From Candidatus Dormiibacterota bacterium (lineage in GTDB: Bacteria > Chloroflexota > Dormibacteria > Aeolococcales > Bog-877), in NCBI GenBank assembly GCA_027306595.1, contig DAHUZI010000042.1, positions 1 through 36,764 of the forward strand: a stretch of 36,764 nt of DNA. The letters are read 5' to 3'. A program made the translations under genes and the position numbers. Under the pieces are notes generated by a model. It was not told where the DNA came from and did not search any database. It saw nothing but the letters and a program-made list of their open reading frames with translations. Below are positions 24,049 through 35,378 of this stretch, piece by piece (positions within the stretch are counted from its first letter, which is position 1; each line of letters opens with the position of its first letter).

Positions 24049-24677
24049 CGCCTGCCCGAACCGGCCGGCAGCGGGCCCGCCTCGGGGGGGGCGCCGGTGG
24101 CGAGCCGGGCCAGCGCCGCCGGCAGCAGCCGCCACTCGACCTCGTGGATCCGGGCACGAAGCCGGTCGGGGGTGTCCCCGGCCAGGATCGGGACCGCCTC
24201 CTGGGCGACGATCGGGCCGGCGTCGACCCCGGTGTCCCCGACCAGGTGGACGGTGCAGCCGGTCACGAGCACCCCGTGCGCCAGCGCCGCCTCCACCGCG
24301 TCCATCCCGCCCCCGAAGGCGGGGAGGAGCGAGGGGTGGACGTTGAGGATCCGACCCCGGAAGGCGTCGAGGAGGGACGGCTGGAGGAGACGGTCGTAGC
24401 CGGCCAGGACCAGGAGCTCGACCCCCTGCTCGAGGAGCCAGGCGGCGAGCCGCGCGTCCCGCCGGACCGGGTCGCCGTCGGCGTGGCGCACCGCCACCGC
24501 CAGGGTGGGGACACCGCGGGCCCGGGCGAGCGCGAGGGCCGGGCAGCTGGGGCGGTTGGACGCCACGGCCACGATCGCCGCCGGATAGCCGGGGTCAGCG
24601 GCGGCGTCGAGCAGGGCTGCGAGATTGGTCCCGGTCCCCGAGACCAAGACCCCGGCGCGCCGCCGCCCGGCGGTCAC
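24045..24677 (-). CDS. purN: Phosphoribosylglycinamide formyltransferase
   Basis: A 210-residue GAR transformylase that uses 10-formyl-tetrahydrofolate for the third step of purine synthesis. VLVSGTGTNLAALLDA binds the GAR phosphate. The catalytic Asn112 and His114 lie in ILNVHPSLLP, and Asp152 in VDAGPI. The loop after LLPAF reads GGGMDAVEAAL instead of the usual PGLxAHxQAL, a modest variation. GTG 24677 overlaps the purM stop (GTGA), and its own stop overlaps the purH start, so it is translationally coupled on both sides. Confidence 0.96.
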   Translation of the reverse strand: MTAGRRRAGVLVSGTGTNLAALLDAAADPGYPAAIVAVASNRPSCPALALARARGVPTLAVAVRHADGDPVRRDARLAAWLLEQGVELLVLAGYDRLLQPSLLDAFRGRILNVHPSLLPAFGGGMDAVEAALAHGVLVTGCTVHLVGDTGVDAGPIVAQEAVPILAGDTPDRLRARIHEVEWRLLPAALARLATGAPPEAGPLPAGSGRR

Positions 24678-25777
24678 TCCCGGCCGCCGAGGTCGAGGTG
24701 GCAGCGGTCGGGCCCGCTGGCCGCGACCACCTGGCCCACCGGCAGCGCCTGGAGCCCGGCCAGCCGGCCGCCGGCCGCCGCCACCGCCGCGGCGGTCTCG
24801 GGGGGGACGACCGCGATCATGCCCACCCCCATGTTGACGGTCGCCCACTGCTCCGCCTCGGGGACGGGCCCCAGGGCGGCGAGGGCGGTGAAGAGGGCGG
24901 GGACCGAAACACGGGTGGCGTCGACCTCGGCTCGGCAGCCGTCCGGGATCACCCGAGGGAGGTTCTCGGGGATCCCACCCCCGGTGATGTGGGCGAGGGC
25001 GTGGACCGTCCCCAGCTCGCGCAGCGCCCGAACGGCCTCGAGGTACGAGCGGTGCGGCTCGAGGAGCAGGGCGCCGATCGGCCGATCGCAGCCCGGCAGG
25101 ACGACGTCGTAGCTGAGTTCCCGGCGGGCCAGGAGGTGGCGGACGAGCGAGTAGCCGTTGGTGTGGAGACCGGAGCTGGGCAAGGCGAGGAGATGGTCTC
25201 CCGGCCGGACCCGCTCCGGCCCGAGCAGGTCGGCCCGGGCCGCCAGGCCGACCAGGAAGCCTGCGAGATCGTAGTCCCCGATCCCGTACACCCCCGGCAT
25301 CTCGGCGGTCTCCCCCCCGAGAAGGGCGCAGCCGGCCGCCTGGCAGGCCTCGGTCATCCCCGCGACGAGCTCGAGCAGGACCGCGCCGTCCAGCCGGCCG
25401 GTGGCGAAGTAGTCGAGAAAGAAGGCAGGGGCGGCCCCGGTGGTGAGGACATCGTTGATGCAGTGGTTGACGAGGTCGTGGCCGATCCCCCGGTGGCGGC
25501 CGGCGGCCACCGCGACCTTGATCTTGGTGCCGACCCCGTCGGTCGAGCTGACCAGGACCGGGTCGCCGACGGCCCCCGCGTCGAGCGCGAAGCAGCCGGC
25601 GAACCCGCCGATCCCGCCCAGGACCTGGGGGCCGTGGGTGGCGCGAGCCAGCTGGGCCAGCTGGGGCACCAGGCCGCCCGCGGCGCCCCGGTCCACCCCT
25701 GAGTCCCGGTAGCGGACCAGCCCATCGGCGGGGGCGGCGGCCGGGCCCGCCGGCCCGAGGGACGACGGGCCCGTCAT
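24674..25777 (-). CDS. purM: Phosphoribosylformylglycinamidine cyclo-ligase (AIR synthetase)
   Basis: A 367-residue PurM, which closes the imidazole ring with ATP to make AIR. Recognisable parts are VRYRDSGVDRGAA at the N-terminus, STDGVGTKIKVA, NHCINDVLTTGAAPAFFLDYFATG, LGGETAEMPGVY, LPSSGLHTNGYSLVR and HITGGGIPENLPR. ATG 25777 overlaps the purF stop (ATGA), and its stop overlaps purN. Length is slightly above the usual 340-350 because of an Ala/Pro-rich N-terminal stretch. Confidence 0.97.
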   Translation of the reverse strand: MTGPSSLGPAGPAAAPADGLVRYRDSGVDRGAAGGLVPQLAQLARATHGPQVLGGIGGFAGCFALDAGAVGDPVLVSSTDGVGTKIKVAVAAGRHRGIGHDLVNHCINDVLTTGAAPAFFLDYFATGRLDGAVLLELVAGMTEACQAAGCALLGGETAEMPGVYGIGDYDLAGFLVGLAARADLLGPERVRPGDHLLALPSSGLHTNGYSLVRHLLARRELSYDVVLPGCDRPIGALLLEPHRSYLEAVRALRELGTVHALAHITGGGIPENLPRVIPDGCRAEVDATRVSVPALFTALAALGPVPEAEQWATVNMGVGMIAVVPPETAAAVAAAGGRLAGLQALPVGQVVAASGPDRCHLDLGGRE

Positions 25778-27276
25778 CCCTCGAGCGCCAGCTTGTCCAT
25801 CTCGAGCTGCTGGGGCACCTGGACCGGGTAGGCGCCGTCGAGGCAGGCGAAGCAGAACCCCGCCCCCTCCCGGGAGGCGTCGAGGGCGTCGCGCAGGCCG
25901 GCCAGGCTGAGATAGGCGAGCGAGTCCGCGCCGATCACCTGCCCCACCTCCTCGGGGCTGCGGGTGGCGGCGATCAGCTCGCTGCGGGAGGCGATGTCGA
26001 TCCCCATGAAGCAGGGGAAGCGGATCGGCGGGGAGGCGACCCGCACGTGCACCTCGCGGGCGCCGGCCCGGCGGAGCGCGTCGACGATCCGGCGCGAGGT
26101 GCTGCCACGGACGATGGAGTCGTCGACGAGGACGACCCGACGGCCGTCCAGGACGTGGCGCATGGGGTTGAACTTGAGCCGGATGCCGGCCTCGCGCAGG
26201 TCGGCCTGGGGCTGGATGAAGGTGCGGGTGATGTACCGGGACTTGATCATCCCCTCCGCGAAGGGGATCCCGATCGCCTCCGCGTACCCGATCGCGGCCG
26301 GGGTCCCCGAGTCGGGGAGCGGGATCACGATGTCGCCGGGGGCGGGGGCCTCGTGCGCGAGGTTGCGCCCCATCGCCCGGCGGACCTCGTAGAGGCTGCG
26401 CTCCTCGAGGACAGAGTCGGGCCGGGCGAAGTAGATGAACTCGAACGAGCACATCGCCGGCCGGTGCCGCCCGCCGAAGCGGTGGCTGCGGATCCCGCTC
26501 CGATCGATGACGACGATCTCCCCCGGCGCCACCGACCGGACGAAGTGGGCCCCGATGACGTCGAGCGCGCAGGTCTCGCTGGCGATGACGTAGCCCTGGC
26601 CACCTGGGGCGGTGCGGTCGCCGAGCCGTCCGATGCAGAGGGGGCGGAACCCCAGCGGGTCCCGGGCGGCGACCAGGCTGTCGCGGGTGAGCAGGCCGAG
26701 GGAGTAGGCGCCGATCGCACGCGGCAGGGCCCGCTGGAGGACGGTCGCCAGGGTGTCGCCCGGGGTGCGGGCGAGGAGGGCGGCGAGGACCTCGGTGTCG
26801 CTCGAGGTCTGGAACGGGTACTCCTGCTCGAGGAGGTCGAGCCGCAGCTCCCTCGCGTTCGTGAGGTTGCCGTTGTGGGCGATCGCGACCGGCCCGAGCT
26901 GCCCGTGCTCGAACGCGAACGGCTGGGTGTTGCTCGGGTGGGCGGCGCCGGTCGTCGAGTAGCGGGTGTGGCCGAGCGCGAGGTGGCCGGTGAGGCGGGC
27001 GAGCGCGGCCTCGTCGAACACCTGGGCGACCAGCCCCATGTCGCGGTGGGCCCGCAGCCGCACCCCGTCGCTGACGCAGATGCCAGCCGACTCCTGGCCC
27101 CGGTGCTGGAGGGCGTAGAGGCCGCAGGTGGTGAGCCCGGCGACGTCCTCGCCCTCGGCGAGGACCCCGAACACCCCGCAGGCCTCCCTGGGCTTGTCCG
27201 GCTCCGACCCCGGGCTTTCGGCCGGGGTGATACCGCAAGGACCGTGGCGGCCTGGATCCGTCACCGCCGCAAGCAT
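25774..27276 (-). CDS. purF: Amidophosphoribosyltransferase
   Basis: A PurF of about 500 residues that catalyses the committed step of purine synthesis, transferring glutamine ammonia to PRPP. The Ntn-type glutaminase begins at the Cys of REACGVFGV (residue 33 from the chosen start), preceded by a propeptide of about 30 residues that is probably cleaved. TRYSTTG, HNGNLTNA and the PRPP loop VVLVDDSIVRGSTSRR are intact. Cysteines near the end (FPCFMGID, FCFACLDG) fit the [4Fe-4S]-cluster type found in Bacillus. The start is uncertain: ATG 27276 or GTG 27264, both without an SD. TATGCT overlapping the ATG could be a -10 box giving a leaderless message from the GTG. It heads purF-M-N-H. Confidence 0.95.
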   Translation of the reverse strand: MLAAVTDPGRHGPCGITPAESPGSEPDKPREACGVFGVLAEGEDVAGLTTCGLYALQHRGQESAGICVSDGVRLRAHRDMGLVAQVFDEAALARLTGHLALGHTRYSTTGAAHPSNTQPFAFEHGQLGPVAIAHNGNLTNARELRLDLLEQEYPFQTSSDTEVLAALLARTPGDTLATVLQRALPRAIGAYSLGLLTRDSLVAARDPLGFRPLCIGRLGDRTAPGGQGYVIASETCALDVIGAHFVRSVAPGEIVVIDRSGIRSHRFGGRHRPAMCSFEFIYFARPDSVLEERSLYEVRRAMGRNLAHEAPAPGDIVIPLPDSGTPAAIGYAEAIGIPFAEGMIKSRYITRTFIQPQADLREAGIRLKFNPMRHVLDGRRVVLVDDSIVRGSTSRRIVDALRRAGAREVHVRVASPPIRFPCFMGIDIASRSELIAATRSPEEVGQVIGADSLAYLSLAGLRDALDASREGAGFCFACLDGAYPVQVPQQLEMDKLALEG

Positions 27277-27434
27277 AGCCGGGGGCGGGGCGGGGGCGGC
27301 CGGGCCGCGGCGGTTCGAGCGTTTGAGGGCGGCCCCGGTTCGGTACACCCTTCGTGTCGGGCGTGGGACCCAGGCGATCGGTCACCGCCCCCAGCCGCCC
27401 GAGCCCCGCCGCCGCCGACCGCGAAGGAGTCGCC

Positions 27435-29801
<2,367 letters not shown>

Positions 29802-29934
29802 GCCCCAAGCGCCGGCCGCGGGCTGGCCGTCCGGCGGCCCCAGGCACGTGGGGGTACGCTGGAACGATCGACCGTCACCCGCGCCCGCTGGCCCCCGACC
29901 CGAACCCCCGCGCCCGGCGCCTGCCGGGGCCGGG

Positions 29935-31431
29935 GTGAGCCCCACCGGCACGCCCCCCGTCTCGGGGCGCCTGCGCGTCCCCGGCGCCATCGGGCCGGGC
30001 CTGGTCGCGGCCGCGGGGCTCACCGGCGTCCTCGGGGCGGTCTTGGTGCCGGCCCGCCCCCACCTGATCGGAGCGGTGCCGGCCCTGGTGCTCGTGATCC
30101 CGGTCGTCGCCGGCGTCGCGATGGGCGGGCTGCCGGTCGGGGTGTTCGGGGTGGCCGTCGCCTTCACCGCCTACGACCTCCTCTTCGTCCGCCCGTTCGG
30201 CAGCGTGGCGGCAGCCAACCCCCAGGACTGGGTGGTCCTCGGGGTCTATGCAGTGGTGATGCTCGTGACCGCCCGGCTCGTCGCCTCCCTGCGCGCGGTC
30301 CAGGCCGACGCCCGCCACGGCGAGCGGGCGACGCGCCGGCTCTTCGAGGTGTCCGACCTGCTGATCGGCGACCAGCCGCTCGGCGACCTCCTCCAGGAGG
30401 TGGCGGAGACGGTCCTGGGCGGATTCGGGCTCACCAGCTGCGCGGTCCTCCTCCCCCACGGCGACCAGCTCAGCGTCGCCGCCCACGTCGGCGAGCCGCT
30501 GCCGGCGGGGACCGCCGCCAGCCTGGCCCGCCCCGCGGCCGGCACCCCACTCGCCCAGATCGGCCGCGACGGGCTTCGGACCCTGCCGCTGGTGACCGCC
30601 ACCGGGCCGGTCGGGCTCCTGGTCCTGCGCGGCCGGGCCCTGGGCGCTCGCGACCAGCGGCTCCTCGCCCTCTACGCCAACCACGCCGCCCTGGCGGTTG
30701 AGCGCTCGCGGCTGCGGGAGCAGGCGCTGCGGTTGGGGGTGCTGGCCGAGACCGATCGCTGGCGGCGCACCCTGCTCACCTCGGTGGCCCACGACCTGCG
30801 CACCCCGCTCGCCTCGATCAAGGCCGCGGTGTCGGACCTGGCCGACCCCTTGGCGCCGCTGGGGGAGCAGGACCGCCGGGAGCTCCTCGCCACGGTGGAG
30901 GGCGAGACCGACCGGCTCTCCCAGCTCCTCGCCAACCTCCTCGACGTCCACCGGATCGAGGCCGGCACCCGGCGCCTCGAGCGGCGGGACGAATTGCTGC
31001 TCGATCTCGCCCTCGAGGCCGTGCAGGCGGTGGGGCCGCGGCTCGAGACCCACCCGCTCGCCGTCGAGATCCCGCCCGGTCTGGCGGTCACGGTCGACCA
31101 CACCCTCGCGGTCCAGGCGTTCGCCAACCTCCTCGACAACGCGGCCCGGCACACCCCGGTGGGCACCCGCGTCCGACTCAGCGCCCGCGCCCGGGCCGAC
31201 CGGGTCGACGTGGCCCTCGACGACGAGGGTCCGGGGATCCCCCCCGATCGGTTGGCCCGTCTCTTCGACGGCGCGGGCCCGGCCGTGGGGGGGCCGGCCA
31301 TCGGCGCAGGCGTCGGGCTCACGATCGCGCGCAGCTTCATCGAGGTCCAGGGCGGCCGGATCGCCGCCGGGCGAGCGCCGGGCGGAGGGCTCCGGCTCAG
31401 CCTCAGCCTCCCCGCCGCGGGGCCCGCCTGA
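29935..31431 (+). CDS. KdpD-like sensor histidine kinase lacking the N-terminal KdpD domain
   Basis: A 498-residue membrane histidine kinase. Four hydrophobic segments (about 20-118) with the DUF4118/KdpD-type motif YDLLFVRPFGSV are followed by a GAF-like domain (about 130-270). The HisKA domain has the phospho-acceptor His286 in SVAHDLRTPLASI, and the HATPase domain has NLLDNAARHTP and DEGPGIP. This equals the C-terminal part of KdpD. The cytoplasmic KdpD and universal-stress-like sensor regions that precede it in E. coli are absent. GTG 29935 is the likely start since upstream sequence overlaps lon. kdpE follows after 10 nt. The structural kdp genes lie 3.2 kb away on the other strand, so potassium sensing is plausible but not certain. 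Confidence 0.88.
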   Translation: MSPTGTPPVSGRLRVPGAIGPGLVAAAGLTGVLGAVLVPARPHLIGAVPALVLVIPVVAGVAMGGLPVGVFGVAVAFTAYDLLFVRPFGSVAAANPQDWVVLGVYAVVMLVTARLVASLRAVQADARHGERATRRLFEVSDLLIGDQPLGDLLQEVAETVLGGFGLTSCAVLLPHGDQLSVAAHVGEPLPAGTAASLARPAAGTPLAQIGRDGLRTLPLVTATGPVGLLVLRGRALGARDQRLLALYANHAALAVERSRLREQALRLGVLAETDRWRRTLLTSVAHDLRTPLASIKAAVSDLADPLAPLGEQDRRELLATVEGETDRLSQLLANLLDVHRIEAGTRRLERRDELLLDLALEAVQAVGPRLETHPLAVEIPPGLAVTVDHTLAVQAFANLLDNAARHTPVGTRVRLSARARADRVDVALDDEGPGIPPDRLARLFDGAGPAVGGPAIGAGVGLTIARSFIEVQGGRIAAGRAPGGGLRLSLSLPAAGPA

Positions 31432-31441
31432 GCGGGAGCCG

Positions 31442-32131
31442 ATGGCCCACCTCCTGCTGGTCGACGATGAGCCGGCGATCCTGCGGGCGCTCGGGATCAG
31501 CCTGCGCGCCCGCGGGCACACCGTCGCCACCGCCACCCTGGCCGTCAACGGGCTCCTGGCCGCCGTCGAGCTCCGCCCCGACGTCGTGATCCTCGACCTC
31601 GGGCTGCCCGACCTGGACGGGGTCGAGGTGTGCCGCCGGATCCGGGCCTTCAGCCCGGTCCCGATCGTGATCCTCTCCGCCCACGGCGACGAGGGACGCA
31701 AGGTGGAGGCGCTGGACGCGGGGGCGGACGACTTCGTGACCAAACCCTTCTCCATGGCGGAGCTGGAGGCCCGGCTGCGAGTCGCCCTGCGCCACGGCCG
31801 CCAACTGGCCGGCGGGGACGGATCGGCCGTCATCGAGGTGGGGGCGCTACGGGTCGATCTCGTAGCCCGCCACGCGTTCGCCGCCGGGAGCCCGGTCGCG
31901 CTGACGGCGACCGAGTACGCGATGCTCGCGTACCTGGCGCAGAACGCGGGCCGGGTCGTGACCCACGACCGCCTCCTCGCCCACGTCTGGGGCGGCCGCT
32001 ACGGCGCCGACGCCCACTACCTGCGGGTCTATGCCAGCCGGCTCCGGCGCAAGCTCGGCCCCGTGGCCGGCGGGCTCCTCGTCACCCATCCCGGGATCGG
32101 CTACGAGCTGACCGAGACCGCCGCCCGCTGA
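31442..32131 (+). CDS. kdpE: OmpR/KdpE-family response regulator
   Basis: A 229-residue response regulator. The receiver domain (1-120) has the acidic pair Asp8-Asp9, phospho-acceptor Asp52 in LDLGLPDLDG, and Lys101 in VTKPFS. The winged-helix DNA-binding domain (about 130-228) has LTATEYAMLAYLAQNAGRVVTHDRLLAHVWG and the wing YLRVYASRLRRKLG, typical of KdpE. ATG 31442 follows the kinase stop by 10 nt with GGGAG between them, so the two are one operon. It probably controls the kdpFABC genes encoded divergently from 35379 on. Its last 31 nt overlap the 3' end of the frameshifted membrane-protein gene. Confidence 0.93.
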   Translation: MAHLLLVDDEPAILRALGISLRARGHTVATATLAVNGLLAAVELRPDVVILDLGLPDLDGVEVCRRIRAFSPVPIVILSAHGDEGRKVEALDAGADDFVTKPFSMAELEARLRVALRHGRQLAGGDGSAVIEVGALRVDLVARHAFAAGSPVALTATEYAMLAYLAQNAGRVVTHDRLLAHVWGGRYGADAHYLRVYASRLRRKLGPVAGGLLVTHPGIGYELTETAAR

Positions 32132-33923
32132 ACCGCCCGGCGGACACCGCCCCCGGGGCCGCTTCGGCACCGCACGGGGCCGAGCCGCCAGACGGCGACC
32201 CCTTGGGACCACCGTGGGGCAGCACGGAGGACCCCCTGGGTGGCGCGGATCACCTGCCGCCGGCGCGGGATCGGGCCCACGAGGACCGTCCGCACCCGAA
32301 GGCGGCAGAGCTCGGCGCGGACCGCCCGCCCGCTCGCGGCCGCCGGGGGCGGGTCGCCCGCGCTCACCCGGGCCCACAGGGTGTCGAGCGCCCCGCGCCC
32401 GGCCCGAGGGAGACCCGGCGGCCGCGGGGGCCGGCCTGGATGGCGTAGCCCCAGGGCAGGCGGAAGCGGAAGCCCGAGGCCGCCTGCCACAGCATCGCCT
32501 CCACGCTCCACCCCGGAGCCAGACCGGCGACCGCAGCCATGCTCCCGGCCGGGATCGCGCGCACGCCCGGGCCGTGGAAGAAGGCCGGCGCCCGGACCGC
32601 AAGGCTGGGGAGCCCAGCCACGGGCAGGAGCGGCAGGATCGCCGCCAGCGCCAGGGCGGCGGGCCGGGTGGCGGGCCAGATCGGCCAGTTTCGATCGAGG
32701 AGGTGGGCGAGGCAGACCCCGGCCGCCAGGTAGGCGAAGGCGCCGATCCGAGCCGGCACCGCCAGCCCGAGCACGGGCAACGTCTCGATCGCCGCCCAGG
32801 GGAGCGGCAGCCGCGTCGCCACCCCGGCCACACGGAGGTGGGGCCCGAGGGCGAGGATCACGACCCCCACGCAGACGACGGCGGCGCCGCGCACAACGGG
32901 GTCGATCCGCCGCGCCACCAGCGCCCAGCCGACGACGAGGAGGAGCGGCACGCCCAGGTAGAGGGGCTGGGCGAAGTACTGCTCCCACCGGACGGCCAGC
33001 CTCGCCGCGGGGGGCACGGTGAGGAGCTGCCGCGCCGTCGGCACCACCAGCCCCAGGAGGTCCGCCGCATCGCCGGCCGGGTTCTCCACGCGACCGTGGA
33101 GGTCGTGCCCGGGACCGAGGAGGGCGGCGGCCAGCGGCACCCCCGCGAGCAGGGCGAACGTCCCCGCCGCGAGGGCGAGCCGCCGGGCCACCGGTCGGAG
33201 ATGCGATCGCAGCCGCCGCCGGTGGGCGACCGCGAGGGCGGCGGTCAACCCGGCCCCCAGCAGGAGGGCGTCGGCCAGGATCTCCTGGCTGATCAGCAGC
33301 TGCCCGGCGGCGACTCCGCCCAGGGTGGCACCCGTTCGGCCACCCCGCGCCAGGGTGGGATCGAGGGTCCGCAGGAGGAGGAGGAGGAGCGGGGGCACGA
33401 GCCAGAGGTTCACGAGGAAGAGATGGCCGGCCAGCGCCTCGTCCAGGATCCAGGGGGAGAAGCCGAAGACGAGACCGCCGATCCAGGCCGGCCCACGGTG
33501 GCGACAGAGGCTCGCGATCGCCCAGTAGGCCGACCAGGCGGATGCGGCCATCCCCGCCGTCATCCCGACGTCGTACGCGCTGGTGGCGCTCACGGCGAGC
33601 GTGAGCGGGGCGAGGCAGAGCCCGAGGAGCGGGGCTGCGTCCTGCCACATGAGCCCGATCGGGTGGCCAGGGGGCGAGAGGTAGGTGATCAGGAAGGGGT
33701 TGCGCCCGTGGGTGAGGGCGAAGGCGACCCAGGCGAGGTACCAGACCTGGTGGCCGGCGTCCCCGTTGGCGCCGACGAGGCGCGGACCCGAGCCCCGCCA
33801 TGCCGAGGCGGTGAGGAGCACGGCCAGCGCCGCATACGCCGCTGGCGGGACGACCGCCGTCGGCACACGCCATCGCCGCGTGACGCCGCGCGCCGGCGCC
33901 GCGGCCGGGTCGAGCGCAGGCAT
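32101..33923 (-). pseudogene. Polytopic membrane protein (glycosyltransferase-C-like) broken by a frameshift
   Basis: A roughly 600-residue membrane protein with ten or more hydrophobic helices. The N-terminus (ANGDAGHQVWYLAWVAFAL, RNPFLITYLSPPGHP) is typical of a family of large bacterial membrane proteins related to GT-C-fold glycosyltransferases. From 33923 down to about 32395 one frame carries the helices and the late motif AMLWQAASGFRFRLPWGY; it then hits a stop at 32364. The family's C-terminus (ALDTLWARVSAGDPP, RTVLVGPIPRRRQVI, GVAVWRL) continues in another frame to 32101. Adding one C to the C4 run at 32391-32394 would restore PGAGALDTLW and a single open frame. It may be a true mutation or an assembly error. 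The product's substrate is unknown. Confidence 0.72.
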
Positions 33924-34667
33924 CGATCGCGGCTCGGGCAGCGGCGCGCGGGCGGCGATCCCAGCGTGCGCGCCGCGCGCGCGCCGGCTTGGGGCTGGAG
34001 GAGGCACCCACCTGTCCGTGACGGAGGGGAAACGCCCGGGGGTCCACGATCACCCATGGGCGCCCAACCGCCCGCCGGACCGCATCCCCACCGGCCCCCC
34101 TGCCCCCGCTGGTTGGGACAGGCCGTCGGGGCCTCACCGACTGCGGGGCCGGTCGCCCAACGGCCCGGTGACGCGAGCCCCGGCTCGTCGGTCGGATCCG
34201 AGGCGGCCGGGCGGGGCGCGGGCGCACGCGCTGGACCGGCTCGGCCGGCCGATCCCTGGCCCAACGCGACCCCCTCGCCAACGGTCGGCGGGTGGGCCCC
34301 AGGTCGACTTCGGAGCCCAGACACGCTCCGGGGCCGAGGTGGGAGCGGCCGCAGCGGCGACGGGACCGAGCCTCAGGCAGCGCGCCCCGCGGCGAGCGGC
34401 GTGGTGGGGGCGGGGGATCGTGGCCGCGGAGGACGGGGGGCGCCGCTCGGGAGACGTGCGGGCGACCATCCGGCCGTTCGCCGCAAGGCTCCTGCCGGAC
34501 CGCTGGGGTGACCCCCAGCCCCGCTGCCGGCCCGGGGACGATGCCGAGGGCCCTCGCCCGGCGACCGCCCGCGGCGACGATTCGCTCGATCGCCGTGGTC
34601 GAGGGGGGCGCGAGGGCCCACCCGCCGGGTCAGAGAGCCGGCCCGCGACGGTGGCGCCGCGGCGCGC
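33924..34667. other. 744-nt gene-poor interval
   Basis: No convincing gene was found on either strand between the membrane-protein start (33923) and the Ddn-family stop (34668). Long open frames exist, but all are low-complexity Arg/Pro/Gly translations expected from GC-rich noncoding DNA. No tRNA, riboswitch core or terminator with a T-tract was recognised. It must hold the promoter of the membrane-protein gene and possibly relics of lost genes. Confidence 0.5.
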
Positions 34668-35150
34668 TCAGGGGCGCGGGGTCAGGCGGACGATGGGAAT
34701 CTCACGATCGGTCTTGCGCTGATAGCCGGCGTAGCGGGGGGCGATGGCCGCGATGCGCTCGAGGGCCGCTGCCCGCGCCGCCCCGGTGAGCGAGGTCGCC
34801 GCGGCCCGGAAGCGTCGGTGGCCGATCTCGACGTCGATGGCGTCCGGGTGCCGCACCATGTTGAGGAACCACGCGGGGTGCGTCGCCGCACCGCCCGCCG
34901 AGGCCACAACCAGCCACGCGTCGTCACCGTCAGGGAACCCCCCGAGCGGAACTGTGCGGGGCTGGCCGGACCGCGCCCCACGCGTCGTGAGCACGAGGGC
35001 CGGAAAGCCGAGCATCCGCGGCTGGTCGGAAGCCGACGATCGTCGGTAGCGCGCCACCTGCCACCGCATCACGGGGGCGAACAGCTGACGGAGCAGCCGG
35101 CCCGGCTGCCGCGCGCCGCGGGTTCCCTTCGGCGTGACCACGATCCTCAA
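34668..35150 (-). CDS. Ddn-family F420-dependent nitroreductase-like protein
   Basis: A 160-residue split-barrel protein of the deazaflavin-dependent nitroreductase (Ddn/DUF385) family, which reduces substrates with F420H2. Typical parts are LVLTTRGARSGQPRTVPL, DDAWLVVASAGGAATHPAWFLNM (with the conserved HPAW-N stretch) and GYQRKTDREIPIVRL at the end. The TTG start at 35150 is chosen because GGAGGGAGAG lies directly upstream, and residues before it do not match the family. It fits with FO synthase elsewhere in the window. A palindrome and a -10 box lie upstream (35204-35226). The physiological substrate is not predictable. Confidence 0.9.
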   Translation of the reverse strand: MRIVVTPKGTRGARQPGRLLRQLFAPVMRWQVARYRRSSASDQPRMLGFPALVLTTRGARSGQPRTVPLGGFPDGDDAWLVVASAGGAATHPAWFLNMVRHPDAIDVEIGHRRFRAAATSLTGAARAAALERIAAIAPRYAGYQRKTDREIPIVRLTPRP

Positions 35151-35203
35151 CGCTCTCCCTCCGGACCCTGGGCCGGCCCCGCGATCCTCAAGGCCTCCTG
35201 CGG

Positions 35204-35226
35204 ACTCTACCGCGTGGCGCCCACGC
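35204..35226 (-). promoter_or_regulatory. Putative promoter and operator of the Ddn-family gene
   Basis: On the minus strand TAGAGT (35209-35204) could be a -10 box. A perfect palindrome GCGTGG-CGC-CCACGC (35212-35226) lies 2 nt upstream, in the position of the promoter spacer, where a repressor dimer would block RNA polymerase. No -35 hexamer is obvious. The rest of the 228-nt gap 35151-35378 shows only a duplicated start-like motif (near 35181-35200). Confidence 0.4.
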
Positions 35227-35378
35227 CTCCCGCCCCCCCGGCCCTGCCGAGCCCCCGCCGCCCCAATCGGCTGCCCGGAGGCGCAGCGGCGCTGGAGCGG
35301 GGCGGGACGCCGCCGGCGCATCCTCGGAGCCGGCGGCCCCCACCTAGCGGTGGAAGGCGTGCGGTTGACGCCCGACCC

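Noticed and set aside
24674-27385. A 903-residue open frame as a fusion containing AIR synthetase
   Set aside because: The first 530 residues are Arg/Pro-rich shadow translation of purF. Real PurM starts at ATG 25777 with an ATGA overlap.
34181-34667. Possible riboswitch or structured RNA in the gap before the Ddn-family gene
   Set aside because: GC-rich inverted repeats occur, but no conserved core of a known riboswitch, RNase P RNA, tmRNA or tRNA could be recognised.
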